Shown: positions 24,411-34,900 of the stretch, piece by piece
Position numbering within the stretch: position 1 is the first letter of the stretch
Layout: each line of letters opens with the position of its first letter
Origin: Clostridia bacterium
Lineage (GTDB): Bacteria; Bacillota; Clostridia; Oscillospirales; CAG-382
Reading direction: 5' to 3'
Length of the DNA: 60,388 nucleotides
Assembly: GCA_017560085.1 (NCBI GenBank)
Contig: JAFYPA010000097.1
Coordinates: 1-60,388 of the forward strand
Translations under genes and position numbers: made by a program
Notes under the pieces: generated by a model
Seen by the model: only the letters and a program-made list of their open reading frames with translations
Database searches by the model: none
What the model was told of the DNA's origin: nothing

Positions 24411-26966
24411 TTAATGCGCTTCATACCAGCTTTCCCCAATCTTAACCTCAACCTTCAGCGGTACGCACATTTTAACTGCGTTTTCCATGCAGGTCTGAAG
24501 AAGAGCCGCCGCTTTTTCCGCGTCCTCGCGCTTTGCTTCTACTATGAGCTCGTCGTGTACCTGGAGAATAAGCTTTGCGTCAAGTCCGGATTCTGCAAGG
24601 GCTTTTTCGGTTTTTACCATCGCCATTTTAATGATGTCCGCCGCTGTGCCCTGAATGGGTGTGTTCATTGCGAGCCTTTTGCCCAGTGCCTGCAGAGTCT
24701 TTTTCGGGCTCTGAAGCTCGGGGATGTTTCTTCTTCTGCCGTAGAGGGTTGTAACATAGCCGTCTGCGGTTGCGTTTTCGCAGAGCTCGTCAAGGTATTT
24801 TTTAACACCGGGGTACTTTGCAAAATAGCCCTCGATATATGCCGCCGCTTCCTTTCTTGTGACGCCTATATCGCCCGCAAGAGAAAAGTCGGATATGCCG
24901 TATACTATGCCGAAGTTTACCGCCTTGGCACTCTTACGCATTTCGGGAGTTACATCCTCCTTCGCCACGCCGAACACCTGCGATGCGGTTGTGGTATGGA
25001 TGTCACCGTCCGAAAGGAAGGTATCAACCATAGTCTTATCCTCGGAAAGAGCCGCAAGAATACGAAGCTCAATCTGTGAGTAGTCTGCATCTATAAGACA
25101 GTATTCGTTGTTTTTAGCAACAAAGAACTTACGAAGCTCTCTGCCCTCTGCGGTCTTTATCGGGATATTCTGAAGATTGGGCTCTGCGGAGGAAAGTCTG
25201 CCCGTCTGCGTGAAGGCGTGCTTAAAATTCGTGTGGAGTCTGCCATCCTCTGAAAGAGCCGCAAGAAGTCCGTCACCGTAGGTGGATTTAAGCTTTGATA
25301 CCGTTCTGTAGTCGAGAATTTCGTTTATAACGGGATGATAGGAGCGAAGATGCTCAAGGGTTTCCGCATCAGTGGAAAATCCGCTCTTTGTCTTTTTCAT
25401 ACCGGGAAGACCTAATCTTTCAAAGAGAACCTCGCCAAGCTGCTTGGGAGAATTTATGTTGAACTCACAGCCCGCAAGAGCGTAGATGTTCGCCTTTCTC
25501 TCCTCGATTCTTGCTTCAAGCTCGACATTGTATGCACGGAGTCCGTCGGCATCAAGAGCCATACCCTCCTTCTCCATTCCCGCAAGGGTAAGAGCAAGGG
25601 GAAGCTCCGTTTCGTAGTAAAGCTTTTCTGCCTTGTAGTCGGAAAGAAGCTTTGTGAAATAGTCGTAAAGATAGGGCATTGCAAGAAGAAGCGCAAAGCC
25701 GTTCTGTACGGCATCGTTTCTGTCGGCACTTTCGCTCTTTGCAAGTCCCGAAAGATTTTCAGCCTCGTTTTTCGCCGCAGGGTCGCAGATGTATGCCGCA
25801 AGCTTCAGGTCGAAAATGCAGTTTTCAAGTGCAAGTCCTCTTTTGTAAAGCTCGTTTGCGGTGTCCTTTGAATCGTAAAGAACGCATTTTGCTTTGCCTG
25901 TGAAAACAGCCTTAAGGCTTTCATCGTTTACGGGGACGAGTATCTTTTCGCCGTTGTCAACATAGAGATTGCCGCCCGCAAAATCGGGGTATACGAATAT
26001 AGTAGCACCGTCCGATATTTCAACAGTATCGGCACACTTGTAGTCAGTGAATTTCTTTTCCTCGCTCGGAGCGACATCGTTGCCCTCACTTGTGCCGTCA
26101 AGGGCGAATCTTGTTATAAATCCTCGAAGCTCAAGGTCGGAGAATACCTCGTAAAGCTTTGCCTTGTCTATTTCCTTTCTCTCGAGGTTTTCGTATTTTA
26201 ATTCAAGCGGAACCTCCTTGAAGATGGTTGCAAGTCGATAGCTGAGATATGCCGAATCCTTGCCCGAGGCAATCTTTTCCTTCATCTTTGGAGAAAGCGA
26301 GGAAGCCTCGTAGCCCTCGTAAAGTCCGTCAAGAGAGCCGTATTCGCAGATAAGCTTGAGAGCCGTCTTTTCACCCACACCGGGAATGCCGGGAATGTTG
26401 TCCGAGCTGTCCCCCATAAGAGCCTTGAGGTCGACGAGCTTTTCGGGAGTGAGCCCCTCGTAGTTTTCCGCAAATTTTTCCTTGTTGTAAAGGATGGTTT
26501 CCGCATTCGTTGCAAGAAGAACGGAGCTTGTATCGGAAATAAGCTGAAGCGAGTCTCTGTCCCCCGTGAGGATATAGCATTCACAGCCGTCCTCCTCCGC
26601 ATTTTTTGCGCAGGTGCCGAGAATATCGTCTGCCTCGTAGCCCTCGATTGAAAGCACGTGGAAGCCGAGAAGGGATGAGATTTCCTTGACGGGCTCAAGC
26701 TGTGCACGAAGCTCGTCGGGCATTCCGTGGCGGTTTGCCTTGTAAAGGGAATATTCCTTGTGTCTGAAGGTCGGAGCCTTAAGGTCAAAGGCAACGCCCA
26801 CCGCATCGGGATTTATGCTTTCCACCGATTTCATTATGATATTCACAAAGCCGAATATTGCATTCGTGGGTCTGCCGTCCCTTGTAGAAAGGGGCTTCAC
26901 ACCGTAAAAGGCACGGTTGAGTATGCTGTTGCCGTCAATTACAAGTATCTTTTTCTTATCCTGCAT
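24411..26966 (-). CDS. polA: DNA polymerase I
   Basis: 851 residues. An N-terminal 5'-3' exonuclease (ILVIDGNSILNRAFYG; GDSSDNIPGIPGVGEKTA near residues 189-206) is followed by a middle domain in which the DxE and other proofreading residues are not recognisable. The C-terminal family A polymerase has motif A DYSQIELRILAALSED, the O-helix RKSAKAVNFGIVYG and motif C QVHDELI. It removes RNA primers and fills repair gaps, apparently without 3'-5' proofreading, as in Bacillus. The gene ends two bases from a heptad repeat array. Confidence 0.97.
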   Translation of the reverse strand: MQDKKKILVIDGNSILNRAFYGVKPLSTRDGRPTNAIFGFVNIIMKSVESINPDAVGVAFDLKAPTFRHKEYSLYKANRHGMPDELRAQLEPVKEISSLLGFHVLSIEGYEADDILGTCAKNAEEDGCECYILTGDRDSLQLISDTSSVLLATNAETILYNKEKFAENYEGLTPEKLVDLKALMGDSSDNIPGIPGVGEKTALKLICEYGSLDGLYEGYEASSLSPKMKEKIASGKDSAYLSYRLATIFKEVPLELKYENLERKEIDKAKLYEVFSDLELRGFITRFALDGTSEGNDVAPSEEKKFTDYKCADTVEISDGATIFVYPDFAGGNLYVDNGEKILVPVNDESLKAVFTGKAKCVLYDSKDTANELYKRGLALENCIFDLKLAAYICDPAAKNEAENLSGLAKSESADRNDAVQNGFALLLAMPYLYDYFTKLLSDYKAEKLYYETELPLALTLAGMEKEGMALDADGLRAYNVELEARIEERKANIYALAGCEFNINSPKQLGEVLFERLGLPGMKKTKSGFSTDAETLEHLRSYHPVINEILDYRTVSKLKSTYGDGLLAALSEDGRLHTNFKHAFTQTGRLSSAEPNLQNIPIKTAEGRELRKFFVAKNNEYCLIDADYSQIELRILAALSEDKTMVDTFLSDGDIHTTTASQVFGVAKEDVTPEMRKSAKAVNFGIVYGISDFSLAGDIGVTRKEAAAYIEGYFAKYPGVKKYLDELCENATADGYVTTLYGRRRNIPELQSPKKTLQALGKRLAMNTPIQGTAADIIKMAMVKTEKALAESGLDAKLILQVHDELIVEAKREDAEKAAALLQTCMENAVKMCVPLKVEVKIGESWYEAH

Positions 26967-27016
26967 TTCAGTTCTCCGATTTTTCTGTATTTATATTGTT
27001 ATAAGTATACAGATTA

Positions 27017-27045
27017 AGTATACCATATATGTGCGGAAATTTCAA
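27017..27045 (-). promoter_or_regulatory. Promoter of polA
   Basis: TTGAAA (27040-27045) and TATACT (27017-27022) on the minus strand with a 17-base spacer, about 50 bases before the polA ATG. Confidence 0.65.
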
Positions 27046-27107
27046 TAGCTTTTTTAAATTACCTTTTGCTTCTCCCGCCTGTCAAGAGAAAGGCGTCGCA
27101 AAACACA

Positions 27108-27169
27108 GAAGAGTCAATTTCAAAGTGTAACCGGCTTTCAACACCGAATCACAATGAAACTGACTCTTC
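27108..27169 (-). terminator. Long hairpin downstream of the MraZ-like operon
   Basis: GAAGAGTCA (27108-27116) pairs with TGACTCTTC (27161-27169), and inner blocks (TTTCA/TGAAA, GTG/CAC) extend the stem. It lies about 35 bases beyond the stop of the second gene of the operon and about 63 bases upstream of the polA promoter, so it likely insulates the two. A clear T run is missing. Confidence 0.5.
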
Positions 27170-27202
27170 CAAAGGTTATTATATACTCTTTTTTCTTTGC
27201 TG

Positions 27203-27634
27203 TCAAGAGAATTGTCGGGATAAAATTTGCTTCGCTGACTCTTCAACGCTTTTTGCCCATTCGTCATCATCCGTAAGAACGCCTATTTTTGAGAATATTC
27301 TTGATTCACCTGTTTCAAAAAAGTCCTCTGCCATTTTAGTGAAGTAATCAGCGCCGAGCAATCCCTCAATAATATCAAGTCTTTTTGCGAAAAGATTGCT
27401 TGAAACGACAAATGAGTCCGAATATATAAAAAACATATACAGTATAAACCTATGATTATCGCATTTTTTGAGAAGTATACTTATGTTTTCGATATACTCG
27501 TCCATGTTATACTCGTCAGCAGCATAATCGATAACACTTTCAGCCCATAGCTCGAACTGATAGTTTATGTCGTCTGCATCAAATCCCATATCCTCCAGAA
27601 AGCGAAATCTTGTATCCTTAAGCATATTATTCAT
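27203..27634 (-). CDS. Hypothetical acidic protein, second gene with the MraZ-like gene
   Basis: 143 residues from the ATG at 27634, which overlaps the end of the upstream gene by eight bases; an ATG three codons later is also possible. It is acidic and probably all-helical: LEDMGFDADDINYQFELWAE, a central hydrophobic stretch HRFILYMFFIYSDSFVV, then LLGADYFTKMAEDFFETGE. No motif was recognised and there is no signal peptide. Overlap implies translational coupling and a shared function with the MraZ-like protein. Confidence 0.6.
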   Translation of the reverse strand: MNNMLKDTRFRFLEDMGFDADDINYQFELWAESVIDYAADEYNMDEYIENISILLKKCDNHRFILYMFFIYSDSFVVSSNLFAKRLDIIEGLLGADYFTKMAEDFFETGESRIFSKIGVLTDDDEWAKSVEESAKQILSRQFS

Positions 27635-27962
27635 CACACGACAGAGCTTTTATAATCACAACATCATCCTCGACTGTCAGCTCCGCTTCTCCTTCCTTTA
27701 GGATTTCACTCACCTTTTCCGTCAGCTTTATTTTCCTTTGTCTGCTGTTGATAATCTGCGCATGACCGCACAGAAATCTTGCAATCATTATTTTTTCATA
27801 CTCATCCGCTGTACTGTGCAACGTGGCAAGCAGGTCTTCAAACTTCTTTTGAGTATATATTTTTACACAATTTTCCGAACTCGGAACAAGTACCATTTCT
27901 TTTTTGGGCAAACGAAAGCCTTCGGGGAATATTAATTTGTTTTCTTCAATTATACACCTCAT
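27627..27962 (-). CDS. Divergent MraZ-like (double AbrB-fold) protein
   Basis: 111 residues. FPEGFRLP with MVLVPSSENCVKIYTQKKFE matches the first MraZ half (FP..FR...VLT...DGCLFLYP..EWE). ARFLCGHAQIINSRQRKIKL with TEKVSEIL matches the second (ARFFFSGA...D.QGRI.IP..LREYA). It is about 30 residues shorter than MraZ at the ends and is not near mraW/ftsL. MraZ is a DNA-binding ring-forming regulator of the division cluster. A repurposed regulator or antitoxin-like role for this copy is inference. Confidence 0.5.
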   Translation of the reverse strand: MRCIIEENKLIFPEGFRLPKKEMVLVPSSENCVKIYTQKKFEDLLATLHSTADEYEKIMIARFLCGHAQIINSRQRKIKLTEKVSEILKEGEAELTVEDDVVIIKALSCDE

Positions 27963-27992
27963 AGCATCATCAACTCCCTGCTTAATAACATT

Positions 27993-28050
27993 ATTAACGG
28001 CAATCCGTTAATCCCGTTCGTATTATAGCATAAATGCGCAAAAAATTCAA
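27993..28050 (-). promoter_or_regulatory. Promoter and inverted repeat of the MraZ-like operon
   Basis: TTGAAT (28045-28050) and TATAAT (28022-28027) on the minus strand with a 17-base spacer. Just past the start site is a perfect 8-bp inverted repeat, ATTAACGG (27993-28000) and CCGTTAAT (28005-28012), with loop CAAT. Its position suits an operator for autoregulation or a leader hairpin. Confidence 0.65.
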
Positions 28051-28085
28051 TAGCTTTTTAAAAGCCCGTTTCTTTATAATAATCA

Positions 28086-28114
28086 TTGACAAACCGTCGA
28101 ATTTATCTTATAAT
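28086..28114 (+). promoter_or_regulatory. Promoter of the GH78 gene
   Basis: TTGACA (28086-28091) and TATAAT (28109-28114), both perfect, with a 17-base spacer. The start site leaves only about 17 bases before the ATG, so the leader is very short. Confidence 0.85.
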
Positions 28115-28137
28115 GAATCAACCGCTTTGCGAAAGGA

Positions 28138-30840
28138 ATGATTACAATTACACGCACATATAAAAAAGAATACCTCGACGGAGAAATAGGCAAAATCATC
28201 TGCGCACCGCACAGCCTCTCTGCCCGGGACTATGACCGCACAAGGGAGGAAACCGAGCTTCCTCTCGGCAAATACATATGGAATCCGAGCTACACAAGAG
28301 CCCATTACAGACGGGACATAGAAATTGACGGCTCATTTGATAAGGTACTCGCTCAGTTTTGCTGTGACAACAGCTTTATTATATTCGTAAACGGCAGAAA
28401 AGCATACGACAGCAGGGACTTTTTTCCAATAGGAGAATATGCCTCGAGCGGTGTTATTGAGCTTACGGAGTATTTCACCGAAGGCACAAACAAAATCGCC
28501 ATAACCGCATTCCAGACGGGAACATTCGACAGATTCCTTTCCGCTATGCGAGGCGTTTTCGCTATTGAAAGGGACGGAAAACGTGAATACATCCCCACCG
28601 ACGAAAGCTTCAGATACGTTGTTGTATGCGGATTCTGGGACGACAAGGAGGACGAGGGCTGGGAAACCGCCGACACCTTCAGAGGTACGGCACACGATGT
28701 TTATCCCGACCATCCGTCAACTCTGCGAAGGTCATTCTATGTAAGAAAAAGCTTTGACGTAAGAAAGGACACCCTTTCAAGGGCAACCCTCCGTGCTACG
28801 GCATACGGTCTTTATGTTCCCTTCGTCAACGGCAAGTGTGCAACCGAGGAAAGATTCCTTCCCGGTGCTATGGACGGATGCAAGGAATACCGTGATTTTG
28901 ATATTACAAGCCTTCTTTTTGACGGCAAGAATGCGGTGGGTGCGATAATCGGCAACGGCTGGTATAACTGCACCGCATTCGGTATACTCAGTACAAACAG
29001 ACTCGGCTTCGCGGCAGAGATAATCCTTGAAAACACGGACGGCTCTGTGACCGTTATTCCCACGGACAATAGCTGGCTCTGCAACAATTCTCCCATATAT
29101 GAGGATGACATACAGTTCGGTGAAAGATACGATGCAAGGCGTGAGATTCCCGACTGGTGTCTTGCGAATTTTGACTCGGACGGATGGGTAAACGCCGAGG
29201 AAGCGGAATTCTCCCACAAGCCCTATTCACATCAGAGCTATCCGCCGATAAGAGTCACAAAGACCCTCTCCCACACAAGAAAGTGGGATATCGGTGACAA
29301 CAGAATTATATTCGATTTCGGCTCAAACAACGCCGCAAGAGCCCGCTTCACCGTGAAAAATGCAAAATGCGGTGACAAGTTCAGAATAAGATATGCCGAA
29401 AGAATCCCCGATGGTGAGCCTCATCTCGGTGTTTACGGTGATGTTTACTATATCTCCGACACCTTCAGGAACGGCACAGCAAGAGGTGCACTCCGTAACT
29501 GTGATTTATATATCTGCCGTGGAGATAATGTCGAGGTATACGAGCCGAGGTTTGCATACACGGGATTCAGATATATTTATATCGAATATCCCGAGGGCTT
29601 CGATGTGGAAAACATCACCGTAGAAGCGAGAGTTATCCACAACGACCTTGAAATCTGCGGAAGCATAAACACAAGCTACACTCCCCTTTGCCACATATGG
29701 GAAATGATATGCCGAAGCTTCACAAGCAACATTGTCGGAGGTCCCACGGACTGTCCCACAAGAGAGAAAAACTTCTGGAACGGCGACATACAGATTTTCT
29801 GCTACACCGCTATGTGGTATGCGGATGTAAACGATTTCCTATCCCGCTGGACGGACGTTGGCAGAAAAATACAGAGAGGAATTTACGGCTGGGAGGACGA
29901 GGAGTACATTCTTCCCTACAAGCTTTACAAGTTCTACGGAAACACAGATATTCTCCGTGTGAAATATCCCGTAATGCTCGGACTTATAGAAAAGCGTGAG
30001 CAGGGCTACGAAAAGCACGGCAACTTTGTTCCGCACAGTGCAAGATACCGTGACCATCTTTCCATAGTGAACGTAAGCCACGACTTTTTCGCTCACTGCT
30101 GGCACGCATTTATGTACAAGATGATTTCGGAAATCTCGGAAATTCTCGGATACACGGACAAGGCAAATGAGCTTCTGGGTAAATGGGAGGAATGGAAGGC
30201 ATCCTTCAACGAAAAATACTTCCTTGAGAGCGAGGGCAACTACTCGGAAAACTGTCAGGGCGGTATAATTCTTCCGATAATGCTGGGACTTGCACCCGAG
30301 GAAAAGATTCCCGCACTCGTTGAGCGACTTGTAAAATACATAGAAGAAGACAAGGGACCTACAACCGGCTTCCTTACAACAGAGTGCCTTCTTATGGTGC
30401 TTTCCGAGCACGGCTACCATGACCTCGCCCACGACATTATGACAAGAGACACATATCCGTCATGGCTGTACCTGTGGAAAACAGGCTCTACCACCATCAC
30501 CGAATCGTGGCGTGGCGAAGCAGCTCCCTACGACGAGAGCATGAACCACTACGCATTCGGCTCTGTGGGAAGATACTTCTTCGAGGCTCTCGGAGGACTC
30601 AAGAATCACAGCGGAGATATGAAGCATTTCGACATCTGTCCCGAGATATGCGAAAAGATAGGTGATTTCGGTGTAAGCTACAGGACACCGCACGGCACGG
30701 TTTCCACCTTCTGGAAGGTGAACGGAAGGAGCGGTACTCTTGAGGTTACGCTTCCCGATGGGGTTTCGGCAACGGTTACCACGCCCGACGGAGAAATAAC
30801 GGAAATCTGCGAAAGCAGAACATTTGAATTCAGGCTATAA
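28138..30840 (+). CDS. Glycoside hydrolase family 78, alpha-L-rhamnosidase
   Basis: 900 residues, no signal peptide. N-terminal beta-sandwich domains (roughly 1-390) include NGKCATEERFLPG and the DFDITSLLFDGKNAVG segment typical of GH78. The (alpha/alpha)6 catalytic barrel follows, with GPTDCPTREKNFWNGDIQ near residue 540, which carries the acidic catalytic residues, and TTITESW near 785. It should release alpha-L-rhamnose from imported oligosaccharides or glycosides. AAAGGA lies immediately before the ATG, an unusually tight spacing. It is a single-gene transcript with its own promoter and terminator. Confidence 0.93.
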   Translation: MITITRTYKKEYLDGEIGKIICAPHSLSARDYDRTREETELPLGKYIWNPSYTRAHYRRDIEIDGSFDKVLAQFCCDNSFIIFVNGRKAYDSRDFFPIGEYASSGVIELTEYFTEGTNKIAITAFQTGTFDRFLSAMRGVFAIERDGKREYIPTDESFRYVVVCGFWDDKEDEGWETADTFRGTAHDVYPDHPSTLRRSFYVRKSFDVRKDTLSRATLRATAYGLYVPFVNGKCATEERFLPGAMDGCKEYRDFDITSLLFDGKNAVGAIIGNGWYNCTAFGILSTNRLGFAAEIILENTDGSVTVIPTDNSWLCNNSPIYEDDIQFGERYDARREIPDWCLANFDSDGWVNAEEAEFSHKPYSHQSYPPIRVTKTLSHTRKWDIGDNRIIFDFGSNNAARARFTVKNAKCGDKFRIRYAERIPDGEPHLGVYGDVYYISDTFRNGTARGALRNCDLYICRGDNVEVYEPRFAYTGFRYIYIEYPEGFDVENITVEARVIHNDLEICGSINTSYTPLCHIWEMICRSFTSNIVGGPTDCPTREKNFWNGDIQIFCYTAMWYADVNDFLSRWTDVGRKIQRGIYGWEDEEYILPYKLYKFYGNTDILRVKYPVMLGLIEKREQGYEKHGNFVPHSARYRDHLSIVNVSHDFFAHCWHAFMYKMISEISEILGYTDKANELLGKWEEWKASFNEKYFLESEGNYSENCQGGIILPIMLGLAPEEKIPALVERLVKYIEEDKGPTTGFLTTECLLMVLSEHGYHDLAHDIMTRDTYPSWLYLWKTGSTTITESWRGEAAPYDESMNHYAFGSVGRYFFEALGGLKNHSGDMKHFDICPEICEKIGDFGVSYRTPHGTVSTFWKVNGRSGTLEVTLPDGVSATVTTPDGEITEICESRTFEFRL

Positions 30841-30848
30841 CACAAAAA

Positions 30849-30886
30849 GGTCTGTCCCCGAAAAATGGAGGCAGACCGATTTTTTA
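30849..30886 (+). terminator. Terminator after the GH78 gene
   Basis: GGTCTG (30849-30854) pairs with CAGACC (30872-30877), with CC/GG pairs extending it inward, followed by ATTTTTTATTT. Confidence 0.8.
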
Positions 30887-30897
30887 TTTGTTTTTTA

Positions 30898-31443
30898 TTA
30901 GTCCTTGAAGAAAAGCGGAAGCTCCTCAAGATAAACGATATCGTCTCTCTTTGCCGCGTCGCCCTCTGCGAGAATAGCCGCTCTTCCGCAGATGATACCG
31001 CCCGCTTCCTCAACGAGCTTTTCAAGCGCACGAAGGGATTCTCCCGTGGAGATAACGTCGTCAACTATGAGGATTCTCTTGCCCTTCATAAGCTTTGCAT
31101 CCTCGCCGTCAAGATAGAGCGTCTGCTCCTTGAGGGTTGTAATGGAGTGCACGGTTACGGAAATGGGGTCTACCATGTAAACCTTAAGTCCCTTTCTTGC
31201 AACAAAGTGCTTCTTGTCGCCGTGCTGTCTTGCCATTTCGTGTACAAGCGGAATGCCCTTTGCCTCTGCTGTTATGAGATAGTCGTATTCGGGAATGATT
31301 TTGAGAAGGTCTCTTGCACACGCCTCGGTAAGCTCGGCATCACCGAAGATAACAAAGCCCGCAATATCAAGCTTGTCGCTTACGGCACATATGGGAAGAT
31401 CTCTTGTGAGACCTGCAACCTTGAGTCTGAAGTATTCACGCAT
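30898..31443 (-). CDS. apt: Phosphoribosyltransferase, adenine PRTase-like
   Basis: 181 residues. The PRPP-binding loop is ILIVDDVISTGESLRALEKL (about residues 123-142), and the flexible hood region holds ARKGLKVY. The size matches adenine phosphoribosyltransferase, which salvages adenine to AMP, but a related PRTase (for example xanthine or regulatory types) is possible. It follows the HIT gene by 21 bases in the same operon, a plausible nucleotide-salvage pairing. Confidence 0.8.
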   Translation of the reverse strand: MREYFRLKVAGLTRDLPICAVSDKLDIAGFVIFGDAELTEACARDLLKIIPEYDYLITAEAKGIPLVHEMARQHGDKKHFVARKGLKVYMVDPISVTVHSITTLKEQTLYLDGEDAKLMKGKRILIVDDVISTGESLRALEKLVEEAGGIICGRAAILAEGDAAKRDDIVYLEELPLFFKD

Positions 31444-31464
31444 TGCTCTGTCCTCCGTTTACTC

Positions 31465-31803
31465 TTACGCCATCTTTTCGGGAAGCTTTACGCCGCCGAG
31501 AATGTGGAAGTGAAGATGCATAACCGACTGACAGCCGTTTTCACCACAGTTTGTGATAACTCTGTAGCCGTTTTCGGCACCCGCTACCTTTGCGATTGCG
31601 GGAATCTTTTCGAATATGTGAGAGATGTACTTTGAGTTTTCCTCTGTCACCGCATCAACGTTTTCGATGTGTACCTTGGGAATAACAAGAACGTGAACGG
31701 GAGCCATGGGGGAAATGTCGTGGAATGCGAGAATCATTTCGTCCTCATAAACCTTCTTTGAGGGGATGTCGCCGTTGGCTATTTTACAGAATATGCAGTC
31801 CAT
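31465..31803 (-). CDS. HIT family protein (histidine triad, HinT-like)
   Basis: 112 residues. DCIFCKIANGDIPSKKVYED at the N-terminus has the CxxC pair of bacterial HinT proteins. The histidine triad is MHLHFHILGG near residue 97. HinT enzymes hydrolyse AMP-lysine and other purine phosphoramidates. It is the first gene of an operon with the PRTase gene. Confidence 0.95.
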   Translation of the reverse strand: MDCIFCKIANGDIPSKKVYEDEMILAFHDISPMAPVHVLVIPKVHIENVDAVTEENSKYISHIFEKIPAIAKVAGAENGYRVITNCGENGCQSVMHLHFHILGGVKLPEKMA

Positions 31804-31874
31804 AATAAAATTCCTTTCGTTTCATTGAGTACGGGATGAATTTCAAAGCGGTAAATCCGTTTGATTACACTTAT

Positions 31875-31903
31875 ATAATACCCCTTTTCGGAGCAAATGT
31901 CAA
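31875..31903 (-). promoter_or_regulatory. Promoter of the HIT-PRTase operon
   Basis: TTGACA (31898-31903) and TATTAT (31875-31880) on the minus strand with a 17-base spacer, about 70 bases before the HIT start. It overlaps the 3' end region of the large exported gene upstream. Confidence 0.72.
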
Positions 31904-31919
31904 TGTTTTTCCGCAAATT

Positions 31920-34900
31920 TTATTTTGCAAGCCCCGCTCTTTCCTCGTCCGTCACGGGGACGGTTTTCTCATAGTTGAAATCGTAGCTATAAAGCGGGAT
32001 GTAATCAACGTAATAATGTCTTGCGTTTCCGTCTCCGAGGATATCTCTTATTGCGGTAGCTGCCGTGAAATCATTGTAGGCATATTTCGCCACGGAATGA
32101 GAAAACAGTCTGTTGCCGATGCCCTGAATATAGGTGTTACCGTTATAGGAGGGCTTGTTTGCCTCGTAGGAGCAGGTTGTCTGCACAAGCTCGTACACGC
32201 TTCGGTCGAAGATGTTGTTTTCTATTCTGAAGTCGTAGAATTCGTTTCTCGAGCCGCCCGAGCGTATGTGTCTCTGGGAATAAATATCCCTTCTTGTAGA
32301 GCCGAAGCCGTAGCCCGCTCTTCTGCAGAGGTTGCCCGTAAAGAGTACGTTTCTGCCGTTTCTGACAATACCCGAAACGGTAGGACCTCCGAAGAAGTAT
32401 TCTATACTGTACTGACACTTGTCCATTACGTTGTTGGAATATACGATGTTGTCCATTTTAAGATTTGTGTCGTCGTTCGATACCTGATGCGTAACCGCCG
32501 CATCGTATACCTCGTAGAAATAGCAGTTGTCGACAAGATAGCCGTCAATTCCGCCGTATACCTCAATTGCATTTCCGTATCTTGTGGCAACACCGTCTCG
32601 CATGGAATAGGTCTGAATGCATCCGCCTATCCAGTAGAATTCACAGTTAGTAACGGTGATATTCTTTGTCGTACCCGTGGAGACACCGAAGTTTACATAC
32701 TTGAAGCAGATATTATCCACCGTAACGTCGCTGTTTCCTCCGCATCTTATGGATGCACCTCTTGCAATGAACTCGATGGAGTCAAACACCTTACCGGGAT
32801 TTCCGTTGTCACATCTGAAATAGAGTGCGCCCTTAGCATTGTTACAGTCAATATATGTGCTTCCCACAACGGAGGATGCATCGTGGAAGAACTCGAAGTT
32901 TCTGTCAAGACCGACGGTATAGTCGTACTTTTCCTCTCTGTTGCCGTAAACGAGGTATTCGCTTCCGATGTTGTCGGGAAGGTCCTTGAGTGCTATTCCC
33001 ACGCCGCCGTCAAACACAAGTCCGCCGACATCCAGCCAGTCCTCCTTGTGATACTTCCAGATGAGTGCGCCTGTTTCCTCGTTTTCGTATACGAGAGTCC
33101 ACTTGTCGGGGTCTGCGCCGTCCTCGGGAGAGCCGTAGATAATAGGCTTTTCACCTGTGCCGTAAGCGGTATAGGTAACTCCCTTCTTACCCGTTATCTG
33201 CTCACGCCAGAGACCGCCTCTTTCAAGAAGCACGGCGTCTCCGCTTGCAGCAAGGCTGTTTGCGAAGGTGAGTGTTCGCACTGCGGTTTCCTCTGAAAGA
33301 CCGTCGTTTGTGTCGTCACCGCTCATTGAAACATATATCCTTTTACCGCTTATATTTGACAGATCCATATTGGGAGTGGATTTTATTTCGCTGATTCTCC
33401 GAGCCTCAAGCTCGTCAAGCTCCTCGATTTTCTTATAGCCGTCTGCCTTTTTGTAAAGCTTGTCCTCGCCGACAATCTTTTCTATTTGCTTTATCGGGTC
33501 GGAGGTGGGATATAACCACTTTCCCTTTGCCTCAACATGAGGTATTGCCGCCTCCGCAATGTCCGCAAACGCCCAGTGATTGAAGTCAACATCAAGGAAC
33601 AAAAGCGGATATCCGAGCGAAAGCTTGTCTGTTGTTTTGGAAATACCGAACATAAGGTTTATAGCCTTTACCGCCTCAGCTCTTGTAACAGCCTTGTCGG
33701 TGTCACCGAGAAAGCCCGTTATACCTTCAACCGAATCGTAGCCCATTGCGGTATCGGGGAGTCTTCCGTGACCCTTTGCACAAAGAGATGCGTTCAGCGC
33801 AAGTGCCGAAAGCTCGCTCTTGGTTATTGCCTTGTCGGGGTGGAAATTGCTTTCCTCGTGGAAATCAAGAAATCCGTTTTCGTAGCAGTAGCCGATGTAA
33901 TCCGAATACCACGCATCCGAATCCACATCACCGTATGGAGATTTTCCGACGATGCCTTCCTCGTCCTCGCAGACTCTCGCAACAAGTGCGCACGCCTCTG
34001 CCCTTGTAAGGAAGTTACCCGGTCTGAAGGTGCCGTCTCCGTAGCCCTTGATATAGGCGTGGCAGGAGGAAATTGCGGGCTTTTCGCTGAAGAACATAAT
34101 TCTGCTTATGTACATTACATCGTCTGTTGTAAGATTTGCAACCTTTGTCGTGCCGAAGGGATAGGTGTGTGTCTGTGAAAGAGTTTTATTCGTAGAGTCC
34201 GGATTTATAACCGACTGAACGCCCGACATATCAAAAACCGCAATGCTCCACTCGTTTGCCTTTATCGTATCAAGCGAATCCTTATGGTGCGACTTTCCCG
34301 AAAGAAGCGGAGGTGGTGAGCCCGTATTGAGTATGCCTATACGCATTTTCATACCCTCGATGGGCTTTGGGGACTCGTAATAGTACTCGACCGCAAACCA
34401 CTGATATGCCTCAAGGTTAATCTGCGTGCCTCTGTACTTGTAGCCGTCAACGTTTATTGTTGTTCCCTGCTTTGATTCGGGATTGGGGATTACCTTTACA
34501 GCCGTTCTGCCGTCCTTTTCCGTTTTGCCGAGAATTGCGGTGTCACGGCCGTTCACTATTCCGTTTGTGTATTCGGCAAAGTCAAGGGATATAAAATCCT
34601 TTACCTCGGGAACTACCTCCCACACCGAGGTGTAGGTGGTGTTGATAACCGCTCTGACGGTCTCCCCTGCCTTGTAAACAACATCGTCCCACGAGTTTTT
34701 CCAGCCGACAAATGCGGCGTTCTTAAGCTGAAAGGGGCATTCGGGAAGAGCAAAATCCGAGTTGTATTTCGGAGTGAGTGTAAAATTCTCGCCCACAACA
34801 TCGGGATTGTTCTTTATGAAGGTGAAGTCAACCGTTGCGTTCGCATCGGGGTTATCCTTGTGGAAGGTCACCGTGGAAATATAAAGAACATCGTCTGCGG

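Noticed and set aside
27066..27202. Inverted-repeat insertion element downstream of the MraZ-like operon
   Set aside because: The repeat is a single long hairpin without conserved ends or duplication; a terminator is the simpler reading.
28138..28150. Alternative start for the GH78 gene because of the very tight ribosome binding site
   Set aside because: No other in-frame ATG, GTG or TTG nearby has a better site, and the promoter position fits the ATG at 28138.
31836..33296. 486-codon plus-strand frame opposite the exported beta-helix gene
   Set aside because: Antisense shadow of a well-supported gene with signal peptide and SLH repeats.
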